Shown here: piece after piece, positions 54,051-62,588 of the stretch
Position numbering within the stretch: the first letter of the stretch is position 1
Layout of the letters: each line of letters starts with the position of its first letter
Origin: Elusimicrobiota bacterium
GTDB lineage: Bacteria > Elusimicrobiota > UBA8919
Length of the DNA stretch: 64,000 nucleotides
Reading direction: 5' to 3'
Assembly: GCA_016928195.1 (NCBI GenBank)
Contig: JAFGLF010000063.1
Coordinates: 1 to 64,000 of the forward strand
The notes under the pieces: generated by a model
What the model was told of the DNA's origin: nothing
Databases searched by the model: none
What the model saw: only the letters and a program-made list of their open reading frames with translations
Program-made: the position numbers and the translations under genes

Positions 54051-55601
54051 ATGAAAAAAAGTGATTGGTTATTATTACTGTTAATGGTTATCTTAACCTT
54101 TACTGTTTATTTCCCGGCTATACGAGGAGGATTTGTCTGGGATGATTATAAATCCTTTGTCAATAATCCGCTCGTAGTAAGACCGGACGGCTTAAAACAA
54201 ATCTGGTTTTCTACAAAAAATATGGATTACTGGCCATTGACCTATACAACATTTTGGTTAGAAAGACGTGTCTGGGGATTAAATCCGGCTGGTTATCACT
54301 TAATTAATGTAACACTTCATACCATCAATGCAATATTGATCTGGTTATTACTTACCCGGTTAGGAGTACGGTGGGCATGGTTGGCTGCTGCGATTTTCGC
54401 CCTGCATCCCGTAAATGTAGAATCGGTCGCATGGATAACAGAAAGAAAGAATGTGTTATCGGGCATGTTTTATTTTTTAACAATATTTACTTATCTTAAA
54501 TTCGATTATGATAAGAACCGGCGATGGTATATTATATCAATAATTCTGTTTATTCTTGCATTACTCAGTAAAACCTCTACGGTAATGCTTCCTGTTGTTT
54601 TACTTCTTTGTCACTGGTGGCTGTATAACTCTATCAGAAAAAAAGACATATACGAAATTATTCCTTTTTTCGGCTTATCGGTTCTTATGTCATACGTAAC
54701 CCTCTGGTTTGCACAAAACCGTTCTATACGCGGTGTCGAAATCTGGACAGCCGGCTTACCTGAAAGAATTATCCTTGCCGGGAAAAATTTCTGGTTTTAT
54801 TTAGGTAAAATTTTCTTTCCTTATAAACTTACATTCGTCTATCCCCGTTGGACAACCGAACCCGATATGATTATTTCATACATCCCTGTTACAGCGGTCC
54901 TGATTACAGGCATATTATTGTGGCGGAAGAGACAAAAATGGGCAAAGCCGTTATTTATGGGATTCGGTTATTTCGGTGTGACTTTACTGCCTGTCCTGGG
55001 ATTTTTTAATGTTTATTTCATGCGATATTCATTCGCAGCAGACCACTGGCAGTATCTGGCAAACATAGGCATTATAGCATTGGCAATAAGCGGTATTGCT
55101 TTATTTAGTGAAAAAATAAAATCGTTAAGTTATATAGCAGGAATACCTATAATTATAACTCTTGGAATACTGACCTGGAAACAGGAACTGATATATAAAA
55201 ATGAGGAAACACTCTGGTTGGATACAATAAACAAAAATCCCGGAACATTTATGGCACACAATAATCTCGGAGTTATATATTCCAAACGCAACGAACATGA
55301 AAAAGCATTTAAGGAATATCAGAAAGCTATTGAATTAAATCATAACGACGCCGAAACACATATTAATCTCGGAAATTTTTATTTTGATTATCAAAAAAAC
55401 TATCCAAAAGCACTCCTGGAATACAAAAAAGCAATTGCTCTAAAACCTAATGACGCAGGGATGCACTATAACCTCGGCCTTTTATATTACTCCGCAAAAC
55501 AGTATAAAAAAGCATTGCGTGAATTCAAAATAGTTTTAAACCTGAATCCCGATTATAAACTGGCACAGGACAAAATAAATGAAATTATTGACAAGTTCTG
55601 A
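54051..55601 (+). CDS. TMTC-like membrane protein with TPR repeats
   Basis: A 516-residue protein similar to bacterial TMTC/O-mannosyl-type enzymes. GGFVWDDYKSFVNNPLV (residues 23-39) contains the Asp-Asp motif in the first loop, and FALHPVNVESVAWITERKNVLS is the diagnostic second loop. About ten helices are followed by three TPR units (residues about 400-505, e.g. AHNNLGVIYSKRNEHEKAFKEY). TMTC enzymes mannosylate protein Ser/Thr in animals; bacterial homologues are uncharacterised. Last gene of the glycan operon. Confidence 0.85.
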   Translation: MKKSDWLLLLLMVILTFTVYFPAIRGGFVWDDYKSFVNNPLVVRPDGLKQIWFSTKNMDYWPLTYTTFWLERRVWGLNPAGYHLINVTLHTINAILIWLLLTRLGVRWAWLAAAIFALHPVNVESVAWITERKNVLSGMFYFLTIFTYLKFDYDKNRRWYIISIILFILALLSKTSTVMLPVVLLLCHWWLYNSIRKKDIYEIIPFFGLSVLMSYVTLWFAQNRSIRGVEIWTAGLPERIILAGKNFWFYLGKIFFPYKLTFVYPRWTTEPDMIISYIPVTAVLITGILLWRKRQKWAKPLFMGFGYFGVTLLPVLGFFNVYFMRYSFAADHWQYLANIGIIALAISGIALFSEKIKSLSYIAGIPIIITLGILTWKQELIYKNEETLWLDTINKNPGTFMAHNNLGVIYSKRNEHEKAFKEYQKAIELNHNDAETHINLGNFYFDYQKNYPKALLEYKKAIALKPNDAGMHYNLGLLYYSAKQYKKALREFKIVLNLNPDYKLAQDKINEIIDKF

Positions 55602-55783
55602 TGTATCTGCGTAATCTGCGATACTGTTAAAATCTTGACTTCCTGTTTTTAAAAAGTAAAATATCCTAAACTACTGATTACGGTGATTATAACGGCGGAT
55701 TGCAGTGATAAACGAAAAATACCGGAGATAAAAAAACTTATCGCTGCTATCGGTAGTTTATCGCTGTCATCATTCTTCTAAAT
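55602..55783. repeat. Family B related repeats before dnaE
   Basis: GTATCTGCGTAATCTGCGAT, then CTGATTACGGTGATTATAAC, GATTGCAGTGATAAAC and TTATCGCTGCTATCGGTAG/TTATCGCTGTCATC form an extended imperfect inverted repeat similar to 29378-29430. No convincing promoter or ribosome site for dnaE was recognised; the repeat runs to within about 20 bases of its ATG. Confidence 0.65.
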
Positions 55784-58700
55784 ATGCAAAGATTAAAACA
55801 AGCCCAGTTTGTACATCTCCATAACCATACTGAATATTCGCTTTTGGACGGTGCATGCCGTATACTGGATGACAGCGGTAATCCTAATATCCTGTTAAAA
55901 ACTATGGAGAAATACGGTTTCTCATCGCTTGCCATAACCGACCACGGCAACATGTACGGTGCCGTAGAATTTTATAACGGATGCCTGAAAGCCGGTATAA
56001 AACCTATCATCGGCATGGAATCGTATGTAGCTTCGAAATCCCGCCTCAACAGAGTTCAGGGTGAACCCAACTACCATCTGACACTCCTTGCTAAAAACGA
56101 AACCGGTTATAAGAATCTTACAAAACTGACATCGCTAAGTTTTCTGGAAGGATTTTACTACAGGCCGCGCATAGATAAAGAACTCCTGCGGAAACATTCC
56201 GAGGGACTCATTGCACTCTCTGGCTGTCTGCACGGCGAAATCGCATCACTTCTGGATATAGATAATACTGCCGAAGCTAAAAAGGCCGCCGATTTTTACA
56301 AACAGCTTTTTAAAAATGATTTCTATATCGAAATTATGCGTAACGGTATGCCCCAGCAGGAAGAAGTCAACAAAAAACTGATATCACTTGCAAAAGAGCT
56401 CGATATTCCCGTAGTTGCGACAAACGACTGCCACTATCTTAAAAAAGAGGATGCAGAGGCGCACGAAATATTAATGTGTATCGGTACGGCTTCCACACTT
56501 GACGACCCGAAACACATGAGATTCGAGACAGACCAATTTTATTACAAATCTCCTCAGGAGATGATCCGGAATTTCGAAGACATTCCCGAAGCAATAAAAA
56601 ACACACTCGTTATCGCCGAAAAATGCAACCTCCAGCTGGAGTTCGGCAAACTTTACCTTCCTGAATATAAAATCGAAAAAGGGTATTCGCTTGATTCGTA
56701 TTTAAGAAAACTTTGTGAAAAAGGTATAATTGTCCGTTATGAAAAACCAACCGAACAAATCAACAAACGCCTTAACCATGAATTAAAAATCATATCGGAT
56801 ATGGGATACTCCGGATACTTTCTTATTGTATGGGATTTCATACACTACGCAAAAAAGAATAATATCCCTGTCGGACCGGGCAGGGGAAGCGGTGCCGGTT
56901 CTATTGTTTCATACCTGCTGGGAATTACGGAAGTTGACCCTCTCGAACACGGGCTTCTGTTCGAAAGATTTCTGAATCCTTCAAGAATAACAATGCCTGA
57001 CCTTGATATAGATTTTTCGGATGAAGGCAGGGACCAGGTAATAGATTACGTCAAACACAAATACGGCAGCGACAAAGTCGTTCAGATAATAACATTCGGT
57101 TCTATGCTTGCAAAAGGCGTTATAAGAGATACCGGGCGCGTACTTTCCGTTCCCTTAAACGTAGTCAATAAAATCGCAGGTATGGTACCAAAAACTCTCG
57201 GTATAACACTGTCGCAGTCGCTTTCGCTGGTCCCGGAACTCAAATCCGTTTATAACTCCGACCCTCAGGTAAAAAAGATGATTGATGTCGCCCTGAAACT
57301 TGAGGGATTAAAACGGCATTCGGGGGTTCATGCTGCGGGAATAGTAATAGCCAAAGATGACGTAACCAATTATGTCCCGCTGGCAAAACGCGACGAAGTG
57401 GTAACCACGCAGTATGAAGGCAGGCTTCTCGAAAAAATGGGTCTTCTAAAAATAGACTTCCTGGGACTGCGCACCCTTACCGTTATAAAAAATACCGTGG
57501 AATTAATAAAAAACAGGCATAATATTAAAATCGATATCGAAAAAATTCCTTTTGACGATAAAAAAACATTCCAGCTTCTATCGGATGCAAAAGTGGGGGG
57601 AGTGTTCCAGGTGGAAAAAGCCGGCATGCGGGATTTACTGAAAAAACTTAAACCAAAACATATTTCCGATATTACCGCTTTAATCTCGCTTTACAGACCG
57701 GGACCTATGGGAAGCGGAATGCTTGACGATTTTGTCTCAAGATACCATAAGAAAACAAAAGTCAGATATGACCATCCTCTTATGGAAAATATATTAAAGG
57801 AGACCTACGGTATTACCGTTTACCAGGAACAGGTAATGGAAATAGCCACAACACTTGTAGGCCTCAGTCTTTCCGAAGCGGATATATTCCGCTCGGCAAT
57901 GTCCAAAAAGAATATCGATTTAATCGAGCAATACAAAACAATTTTTATAGAAGGTGCCAAAAAAAGAGGCCTCAGCAAACCGGTTGCAGAAAAGATTTTC
58001 AACAATACGAAAAGTTTCGGCGAATACGGCTTTAACAAATCTCATGCTACGGCATACGGATTTCTTACATACAGGACCGCATACCTTAAAGCAAACTATC
58101 CCCTGGAATTCTTTACTTCTCTTTTATCCTCGGAAATAGGACATACAAAAATAAGCAAGGAAGAAGACAACAAAATCGTTCAGTATCTCAGGGATGCCGA
58201 GGATTTCGGAATCAAAATATTCCCGCCGGATATAAACAAGTCATTCCCGGAATTTACAGTAGAAAATGAGGGTATAAGGTTCGGGCTGGTTGCTATAAAA
58301 AATGTCGGAGCCGGAGCCGTAGATTCCATAGTAGCTGAAAGGAATAAAAACGGCCCCTTTACGACAATAAGCGATTTCTCAGCCAGAATTAATTTCCACA
58401 GCGTTAATAAAAAAGTACTTGAATCCCTGTGTAAAGCCGGCGCATTGGACTCTCTTCTTCCCAAAAAAACAAACATGCCGGAACGCGACACATTTTGCGA
58501 AAATATAGAACATATTATTGCCAAGAACTCCAATATCCAGAAAGAAAAGGAAAGAGGACAGTCCCTGCTTTTCGATCTTATATCGCAGAGTGAAAAAACC
58601 AAGGAAGGAATCCCGGAATTCAGGACCATTCCCAAGGAGAAACAATGGCATGAACACCAGTTCCTGGCATTTGAAAAAGAGGTCCTCGGATTTTACCTAT

Positions 58701-59290
58701 CGGGACATCCCCTGGCAAAATATTCCGACGAAATGAAAATTTATTCCAAAACCAGTATTTCCGATATAAAGAAAAACCATGCCGAAACAGTCAGGGTCGC
58801 TGGAATAGTTGCAAACCTTAGACGTCTCATATCAAAGAAAAAAGAACAGTATGCCCGTTTCAAACTGGAGGACTTAGACGATGAAATCGATGTCCTCGTT
58901 TTTCCGAAATTATTCAACGAATGCGGACATGATACGTTGAAAATGGATGAAATGACCGTTGTAAGCGGGAGGTTAAATTCCGATGCGGAGCCCCCGGAAA
59001 TAATTGCGGAAGAACTGGTTTCATTCAAAGAAGCCAGAAAAAAACTTGTCCGCCAGCTTACCATAACAATAAACAGTGTGGCTCTTGAAAAATCGACTCT
59101 TGAAGAACTTAAAGAATTTCTTAAACATCACCGCGGCGCAGCAAAGGTATCTTTCAACCTAATCGGCCATTTAGGCAAAAACCCGTCGGAACGCGTAAAA
59201 ATTATGACAGATCTTGAAGTGGAACCGAATGATACGGTTATATCCGGTATAGAAAAAATCTTAGGTAAAAACGCAGTGGAATTCAGTTAA
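55784..59290 (+). CDS. dnaE: DNA polymerase III alpha subunit
   Basis: Replicative polymerase of the DnaE1 class, 1168 residues. The N-terminal PHP domain starts FVHLHNHTEYSLLDGACRI and keeps ITDHGNMYGAVEF; the polymerase active-site motif PDLDIDFSDEGR lies near residues 405-416, with VGPGRGSGAGSIVSYLLG upstream; the helix-hairpin-helix region and an OB fold (VRVAGIVANLRRLI) close the protein. No exonuclease domain is inserted, so proofreading would come from a separate subunit or PHP activity. No repeat insertions are visible. Confidence 0.97.
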   Translation: MQRLKQAQFVHLHNHTEYSLLDGACRILDDSGNPNILLKTMEKYGFSSLAITDHGNMYGAVEFYNGCLKAGIKPIIGMESYVASKSRLNRVQGEPNYHLTLLAKNETGYKNLTKLTSLSFLEGFYYRPRIDKELLRKHSEGLIALSGCLHGEIASLLDIDNTAEAKKAADFYKQLFKNDFYIEIMRNGMPQQEEVNKKLISLAKELDIPVVATNDCHYLKKEDAEAHEILMCIGTASTLDDPKHMRFETDQFYYKSPQEMIRNFEDIPEAIKNTLVIAEKCNLQLEFGKLYLPEYKIEKGYSLDSYLRKLCEKGIIVRYEKPTEQINKRLNHELKIISDMGYSGYFLIVWDFIHYAKKNNIPVGPGRGSGAGSIVSYLLGITEVDPLEHGLLFERFLNPSRITMPDLDIDFSDEGRDQVIDYVKHKYGSDKVVQIITFGSMLAKGVIRDTGRVLSVPLNVVNKIAGMVPKTLGITLSQSLSLVPELKSVYNSDPQVKKMIDVALKLEGLKRHSGVHAAGIVIAKDDVTNYVPLAKRDEVVTTQYEGRLLEKMGLLKIDFLGLRTLTVIKNTVELIKNRHNIKIDIEKIPFDDKKTFQLLSDAKVGGVFQVEKAGMRDLLKKLKPKHISDITALISLYRPGPMGSGMLDDFVSRYHKKTKVRYDHPLMENILKETYGITVYQEQVMEIATTLVGLSLSEADIFRSAMSKKNIDLIEQYKTIFIEGAKKRGLSKPVAEKIFNNTKSFGEYGFNKSHATAYGFLTYRTAYLKANYPLEFFTSLLSSEIGHTKISKEEDNKIVQYLRDAEDFGIKIFPPDINKSFPEFTVENEGIRFGLVAIKNVGAGAVDSIVAERNKNGPFTTISDFSARINFHSVNKKVLESLCKAGALDSLLPKKTNMPERDTFCENIEHIIAKNSNIQKEKERGQSLLFDLISQSEKTKEGIPEFRTIPKEKQWHEHQFLAFEKEVLGFYLSGHPLAKYSDEMKIYSKTSISDIKKNHAETVRVAGIVANLRRLISKKKEQYARFKLEDLDDEIDVLVFPKLFNECGHDTLKMDEMTVVSGRLNSDAEPPEIIAEELVSFKEARKKLVRQLTITINSVALEKSTLEELKEFLKHHRGAAKVSFNLIGHLGKNPSERVKIMTDLEVEPNDTVISGIEKILGKNAVEFS

Positions 59291-59297
59291 ATAAGAC

Positions 59298-59452
59298 TTT
59301 GACAGGATTCGCAGGATTTAGAGACGGCCTATTGTAAACTTGCTAAACAAGTTTACAATATATTTAAAACAATAGCTCTAACTCAAAACCCTGTCAATCT
59401 TGATTGGCAGGGTGAGGATAAGACTTTAATCCAGTTAATCCTGTCAGAAAGC
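59298..59452. repeat. MITE-like inverted-repeat element after dnaE
   Basis: The ends are TTGACAGGATTCGCAGGATTT and AATCCAGTTAATCCTGTCAG, imperfect reverse complements. Inside lie two strong hairpins: ATTGTAAACTTG/CAAGTTTACAAT (59331-59359, perfect 12 base pairs) and ACCCTGTCAATC/GATTGGCAGGGT (59388-59413, 12 pairs with one G-U). Neither is followed by a T-run. AAGACTTT occurs near both ends. No open reading frame of note. Confidence 0.7.
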
Positions 59453-59454
59453 AG

Positions 59455-59482
59455 TTGACATTTTCTGTAAAAAAAGTATAAT
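59455..59482 (+). promoter_or_regulatory. Promoter of the HEAT-repeat gene
   Basis: TTGACA (59455-59460) and TATAAT (59477-59482), spacer 16 bases, followed by a 30-40 base leader with GGAGG before the ATG at 59523. Confidence 0.75.
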
Positions 59483-59522
59483 AATCAGATATAAACCTAT
59501 ATTGTTGGAAAACGGAGGAATT

Positions 59523-60524
59523 ATGTGTAAAAAACTTTCCATTCTTCTTATTTTTGCTGCTTTTTCTTCTCAGGCTTTACTTGCACAGATAGGCGTTAAG
59601 ATACAACAAAAATCTGATTTCTATCAAATGCTGAAATCAACCGAAGCTTCCCAACGGCGAAGTGCTGTTGACAATATAGGAAGGAAAAAAAACTCCAAGG
59701 ATGCTCCTGTATTAATAGAAATGCTCAATGATCCGGACCCGGGTGTAAAAATTGCAGCCTGTGACGCACTCGGCCTTATGCGCGAACAGAGTGCAACCGA
59801 CAAGATTATCTCGCTACTTGACGACAAGGAACCCCAGGTAAGGCAAAGTGCATGTGTCGCACTCGGATATATAGGCAATCCAAAAGCAAAACCGGAACTT
59901 GTAAAAAGAGTAACCAAGGACTCCAGTGATTCCGTAAGAACACAGGCAATTCTGATTCTCGGAAACATGCGTGCCGAGGAATCAGTAGATACACTTATTG
60001 ATGTACTGGAAGACAAAAATCTGGATGTACGTCTTCTGTCTGTTCAGGCACTCGGTAAAATTGAAGACCAAAAAGCATCGCCTGCTGTAAAAAAATGCCT
60101 TATGAACGCCATTTCGGAAATGAAGGGAGAAACCGACAATTTCAGACTTGGTCAGTACAGACGTTTAATCTCAGAATCTGCAAAAACCTTAGGGAACCTT
60201 AAAGATACTTCCGCAGAAGGCGAACTAAAAGAACTTCTGGACAATGATGACAGCTCAATCAAACTTTCTGCAGCCAGTGCACTCGGACAGCTCGGCAATA
60301 AATCAGGACTGTCAATTGCCGAAAAATTAACAAAAGACGACAATATTATGATAAGAACCCAGGCGGTTCAGGCATTGGGTAATATTGGCGATTCATCTTC
60401 CATACCTATCCTTGAAAAAATATTTGAAAACGATACAAACAGAAATATCAAAGAAGCTGCCCGTAACTCGCTTTACCGTTGCGGATGGAAACCTCCAAAA
60501 AAAACAAAGAAAACCGCCAAATAA
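59523..60524 (+). CDS. Secreted HEAT-repeat protein
   Basis: A 333-residue exported protein. Start at ATG 59523, fixed by GGAGG; signal peptide CKKLSILLIFAAFSSQALLAQ. The mature part is made of about eight HEAT/PBS-type helical repeats, for example APVLIEMLNDPDPGVKIAACDALG and DKIISLLDDKEPQVRQSACVALG, giving an alpha-solenoid for protein binding in the periplasm. C-terminus is basic (KPPKKTKKTAK). It is followed 20 bases later by a barrel protein, possibly a partner in the envelope. Confidence 0.85.
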   Translation: MCKKLSILLIFAAFSSQALLAQIGVKIQQKSDFYQMLKSTEASQRRSAVDNIGRKKNSKDAPVLIEMLNDPDPGVKIAACDALGLMREQSATDKIISLLDDKEPQVRQSACVALGYIGNPKAKPELVKRVTKDSSDSVRTQAILILGNMRAEESVDTLIDVLEDKNLDVRLLSVQALGKIEDQKASPAVKKCLMNAISEMKGETDNFRLGQYRRLISESAKTLGNLKDTSAEGELKELLDNDDSSIKLSAASALGQLGNKSGLSIAEKLTKDDNIMIRTQAVQALGNIGDSSSIPILEKIFENDTNRNIKEAARNSLYRCGWKPPKKTKKTAK

Positions 60525-60544
60525 AAAATAAAGAGGATTAAAAA

Positions 60545-61354
60545 ATGAAAAAAATTAAAATACTGTTATATGCTGATACGCTGATACGTAAGTATGTAAA
60601 AAGACTTATTCTTATCATTTGTTTCTCACTTATCAACTTATCAACTTATCAACTTATCAACTGCCTTTATTCCGAAAATACTTCAGAATCCGATTCGTTT
60701 TCCGTTTTCTCAAAAACACCGAAACCGGTCGAAATAATAGATATACCTACAGCCGAAGTTGTCGAATATACAAGTTTCAAACTGAGTTTCCGTATGCATG
60801 GTTCAGGCGGAATCATTCCGAAAATGGTCTTCGGCGTTTTCAAACCTATCAATATAGGTATGTCATGGGACATAAACAATCTTATAGGTACCGGACACAA
60901 TGAAATAGATACCCAGCCGCCGGCAATATTTTTCAAGGCAAGAATTTTTTCCGGAGGAATGATTATACCGGCAATTGCTATCGGCTACGACGGCCAGGGC
61001 TACGGAACATATAACGACGACACCGATAAATACCAGTACCGGGAAAAAGGAATCTATCTGACATTGACCAGAGAATTTTTCATACCCGGACTGGAAACAT
61101 CATTCGGATGCAATATTTATGATTTTGACGATGACGGGCTATTCGGATTTATCGGATTCTGCTATGGTATTGAAAACAAAATTCTTTTTCTCGGGGAATA
61201 CGATAATATAAGTTCAGCACCCGAAAACCGTGCCAATCTGGGTGCAAAAATATTCATAACCGACAAAGTAGATGTAGGGGTTGCCGGAAGAAACCTTTTC
61301 AGAGGCCCCGAATCAGAAAGAATAGCAATAATCAAATATAACGGCAAATTCTAA
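60545..61354 (+). CDS. Predicted outer-membrane barrel protein (YjbH-like)
   Basis: A 269-residue exported protein. After a repeat-derived signal peptide (LINLSTYQLINCLYSE), the sequence has Gly/aromatic-rich strands: RMHGSGGIIPKMVFGVFKPINIGMSW, FFKARIFSGGMIIPAIAIGYDGQG and GLETSFGCNIYDFDDDGLFGFIG. This pattern is like YjbH-type or short barrel proteins common in candidate phyla; function is unknown. The four TTATCAAC units at 60626-60662 encode the hydrophobic core, with GCTGATAC units upstream at 60569-60590 as partial complement. GAGG site seven bases before the ATG. Confidence 0.7.
   Translation: MKKIKILLYADTLIRKYVKRLILIICFSLINLSTYQLINCLYSENTSESDSFSVFSKTPKPVEIIDIPTAEVVEYTSFKLSFRMHGSGGIIPKMVFGVFKPINIGMSWDINNLIGTGHNEIDTQPPAIFFKARIFSGGMIIPAIAIGYDGQGYGTYNDDTDKYQYREKGIYLTLTREFFIPGLETSFGCNIYDFDDDGLFGFIGFCYGIENKILFLGEYDNISSAPENRANLGAKIFITDKVDVGVAGRNLFRGPESERIAIIKYNGKF
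60626..60662. repeat. Tandem TTATCAAC units coding a signal-peptide core
   Basis: Four head-to-tail copies of the octamer TTATCAAC, in frame, encode the INLSTYQLIN segment. The same octamer style occurs in the LptD-like signal peptide near 18470-18490, ending in both genes with Cys-Leu-Tyr. Confidence 0.85.
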
Positions 61355-61360
61355 AAAGCG

Positions 61361-61455
61361 CGGATTACACAGATAAAGAACACGGATTACGCAGATTATA
61401 GTCAACGACTTAATCCGTGAAATCCGCATCTTTTAATCCGTGAAATCTGTTTTTT
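61361..61455. repeat. Repeat family B between the barrel gene and accA
   Basis: GCGGATTACACAGATAAAGA, ACGGATTACGCAGATTATAG, ACTTAATCCGTGAAATCCGC and TTAATCCGTGAAATCTG. The halves are complementary. The block GACTTAATCCGxGxAATCCG is shared with 30376-30478. It runs up to the accA start. Confidence 0.85.
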
Positions 61456-61456
61456 T

Positions 61457-62443
61457 ATGGCGAACGGACAAACTATTCTTGATTTCGAAAGACCTGTTTC
61501 AGAACTTGAAACAAAGATCTCAGAACTAAAAAAAATGTCTACAGACCATGGACACGATTTTACTTCTGAAATCAAAACACTCGAAAAAAAATGCGAAAAA
61601 CTGAAATGTGAAATCTTTTCCAACCTGACATCCTGGCAAAGAGTTCAAATTGCACGTCATCCCAACAGGCCGCATACACTCGAATTTGTAAATTTAATAA
61701 TGACGGATTTTACCGAGATACACGGCGACAGGACCTTTGCAGACGATAAAGCTATAGTCTGCGGAATTGCCAAGATTAATAATACGCCGGTTCTCGTTGT
61801 CGGGCATCAGAAAGGAACCAATGTAACCGAAAACATGATACGAAACTTCGGCATGCCTAATCCCGAAGGATACAGAAAAGCACTCAGAATATTCAAACTT
61901 GCCGAGAAATTCAATAAGCCGATTGTTACTTTCATTGATACACCGGGCGCATATCCCGGAATAGGTGCCGAAGAACGGGGGCAATCGGAAGCAATCGCAA
62001 GAAATCTGCTTGAAATGTCACAGATAAAGGTTCCGATCGTCGTCTGTGTAATCGGAGAGGGCGGTTCGGGCGGAGCGCTGGCAATTTCGGTTGGCGACCG
62101 TATTTTAATGCTTGAAAACTCCATCTACTCCGTTATTTCACCCGAAGGCTGTTCTGCAATATTATTCAAAAACGACAGATCAAAAGCACCGCAAGTGGCA
62201 GAATCACTAAAACTTACCGCTCCTGACCTTAAGAAACTCAGAATTGTGGATGAAATTATTAAAGAACCTAGAGAAGGTGCGCATAAAAACGCAGAAGAAA
62301 CCGCAAAATCGCTGGCTTCAGCAATAAAGAAACATTTATGTGAACTGAAAAAAATGCCGGTTGACAAACTTCTGCAGGAAAGATACAAAAAGTACAGATG
62401 TATCGGCGACTTCATGGAACCAAAAAAAAAGAAACACGGTTGA
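61457..62443 (+). CDS. accA: Acetyl-CoA carboxylase carboxyltransferase, alpha subunit
   Basis: Partner of AccD (15378). 328 residues: an N-terminal helical pair (LDFERPVSELETKISELKK) and the crotonase-fold domain with ARHPNRPHTLEFV, DTPGAYPGIGAEERGQSEAIA and GEGGSGGALAISVGD. Distance from accD is 45 kb, so the two chains are not in one operon. The last codons (KKKKHG) and the stop are part of the first units of an 11-base tandem repeat. No ribosome site is seen; the upstream bases are family B repeat. Confidence 0.95.
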   Translation: MANGQTILDFERPVSELETKISELKKMSTDHGHDFTSEIKTLEKKCEKLKCEIFSNLTSWQRVQIARHPNRPHTLEFVNLIMTDFTEIHGDRTFADDKAIVCGIAKINNTPVLVVGHQKGTNVTENMIRNFGMPNPEGYRKALRIFKLAEKFNKPIVTFIDTPGAYPGIGAEERGQSEAIARNLLEMSQIKVPIVVCVIGEGGSGGALAISVGDRILMLENSIYSVISPEGCSAILFKNDRSKAPQVAESLKLTAPDLKKLRIVDEIIKEPREGAHKNAEETAKSLASAIKKHLCELKKMPVDKLLQERYKKYRCIGDFMEPKKKKHG

Positions 62444-62496
62444 AACATAGTAGAAACACAATAGAAACATAGTAGAAATACAGTTGAAATATAGTT
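62431..62496. repeat. Six 11-base tandem units overlapping the accA stop codon
   Basis: Consecutive units GAAACACGGTT, GAAACATAGTA, GAAACACAATA, GAAACATAGTA, GAAATACAGTT and GAAATATAGTT. The first encodes the accA C-terminus and the TGA stop is formed at its junction with the second. Partly complementary bases (GAGTTTCAATGTATTTC, TTTCTATGAATTTCATTT) follow at 62504-62573. Confidence 0.85.
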
Positions 62497-62588
62497 GTTA
62501 CAATGAGTTTCAATGTATTTCCCTGCCCGAATGACCGTGTCAGGCGGGTATAAATTTCTATGAATTTCATTTAAATGGGGGATTGATG

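Noticed and set aside
59388-59413. Intrinsic terminator after dnaE
   Set aside because: The stem is strong but is followed by GAGGATAAG rather than a T-run, and it forms part of a larger inverted-repeat element.
62431-62496. Tandem 11-mers as a CRISPR array
   Set aside because: Units are directly adjacent without spacers, and no cas genes are nearby. None of the other repeat clusters in the window has regular unique spacers either.
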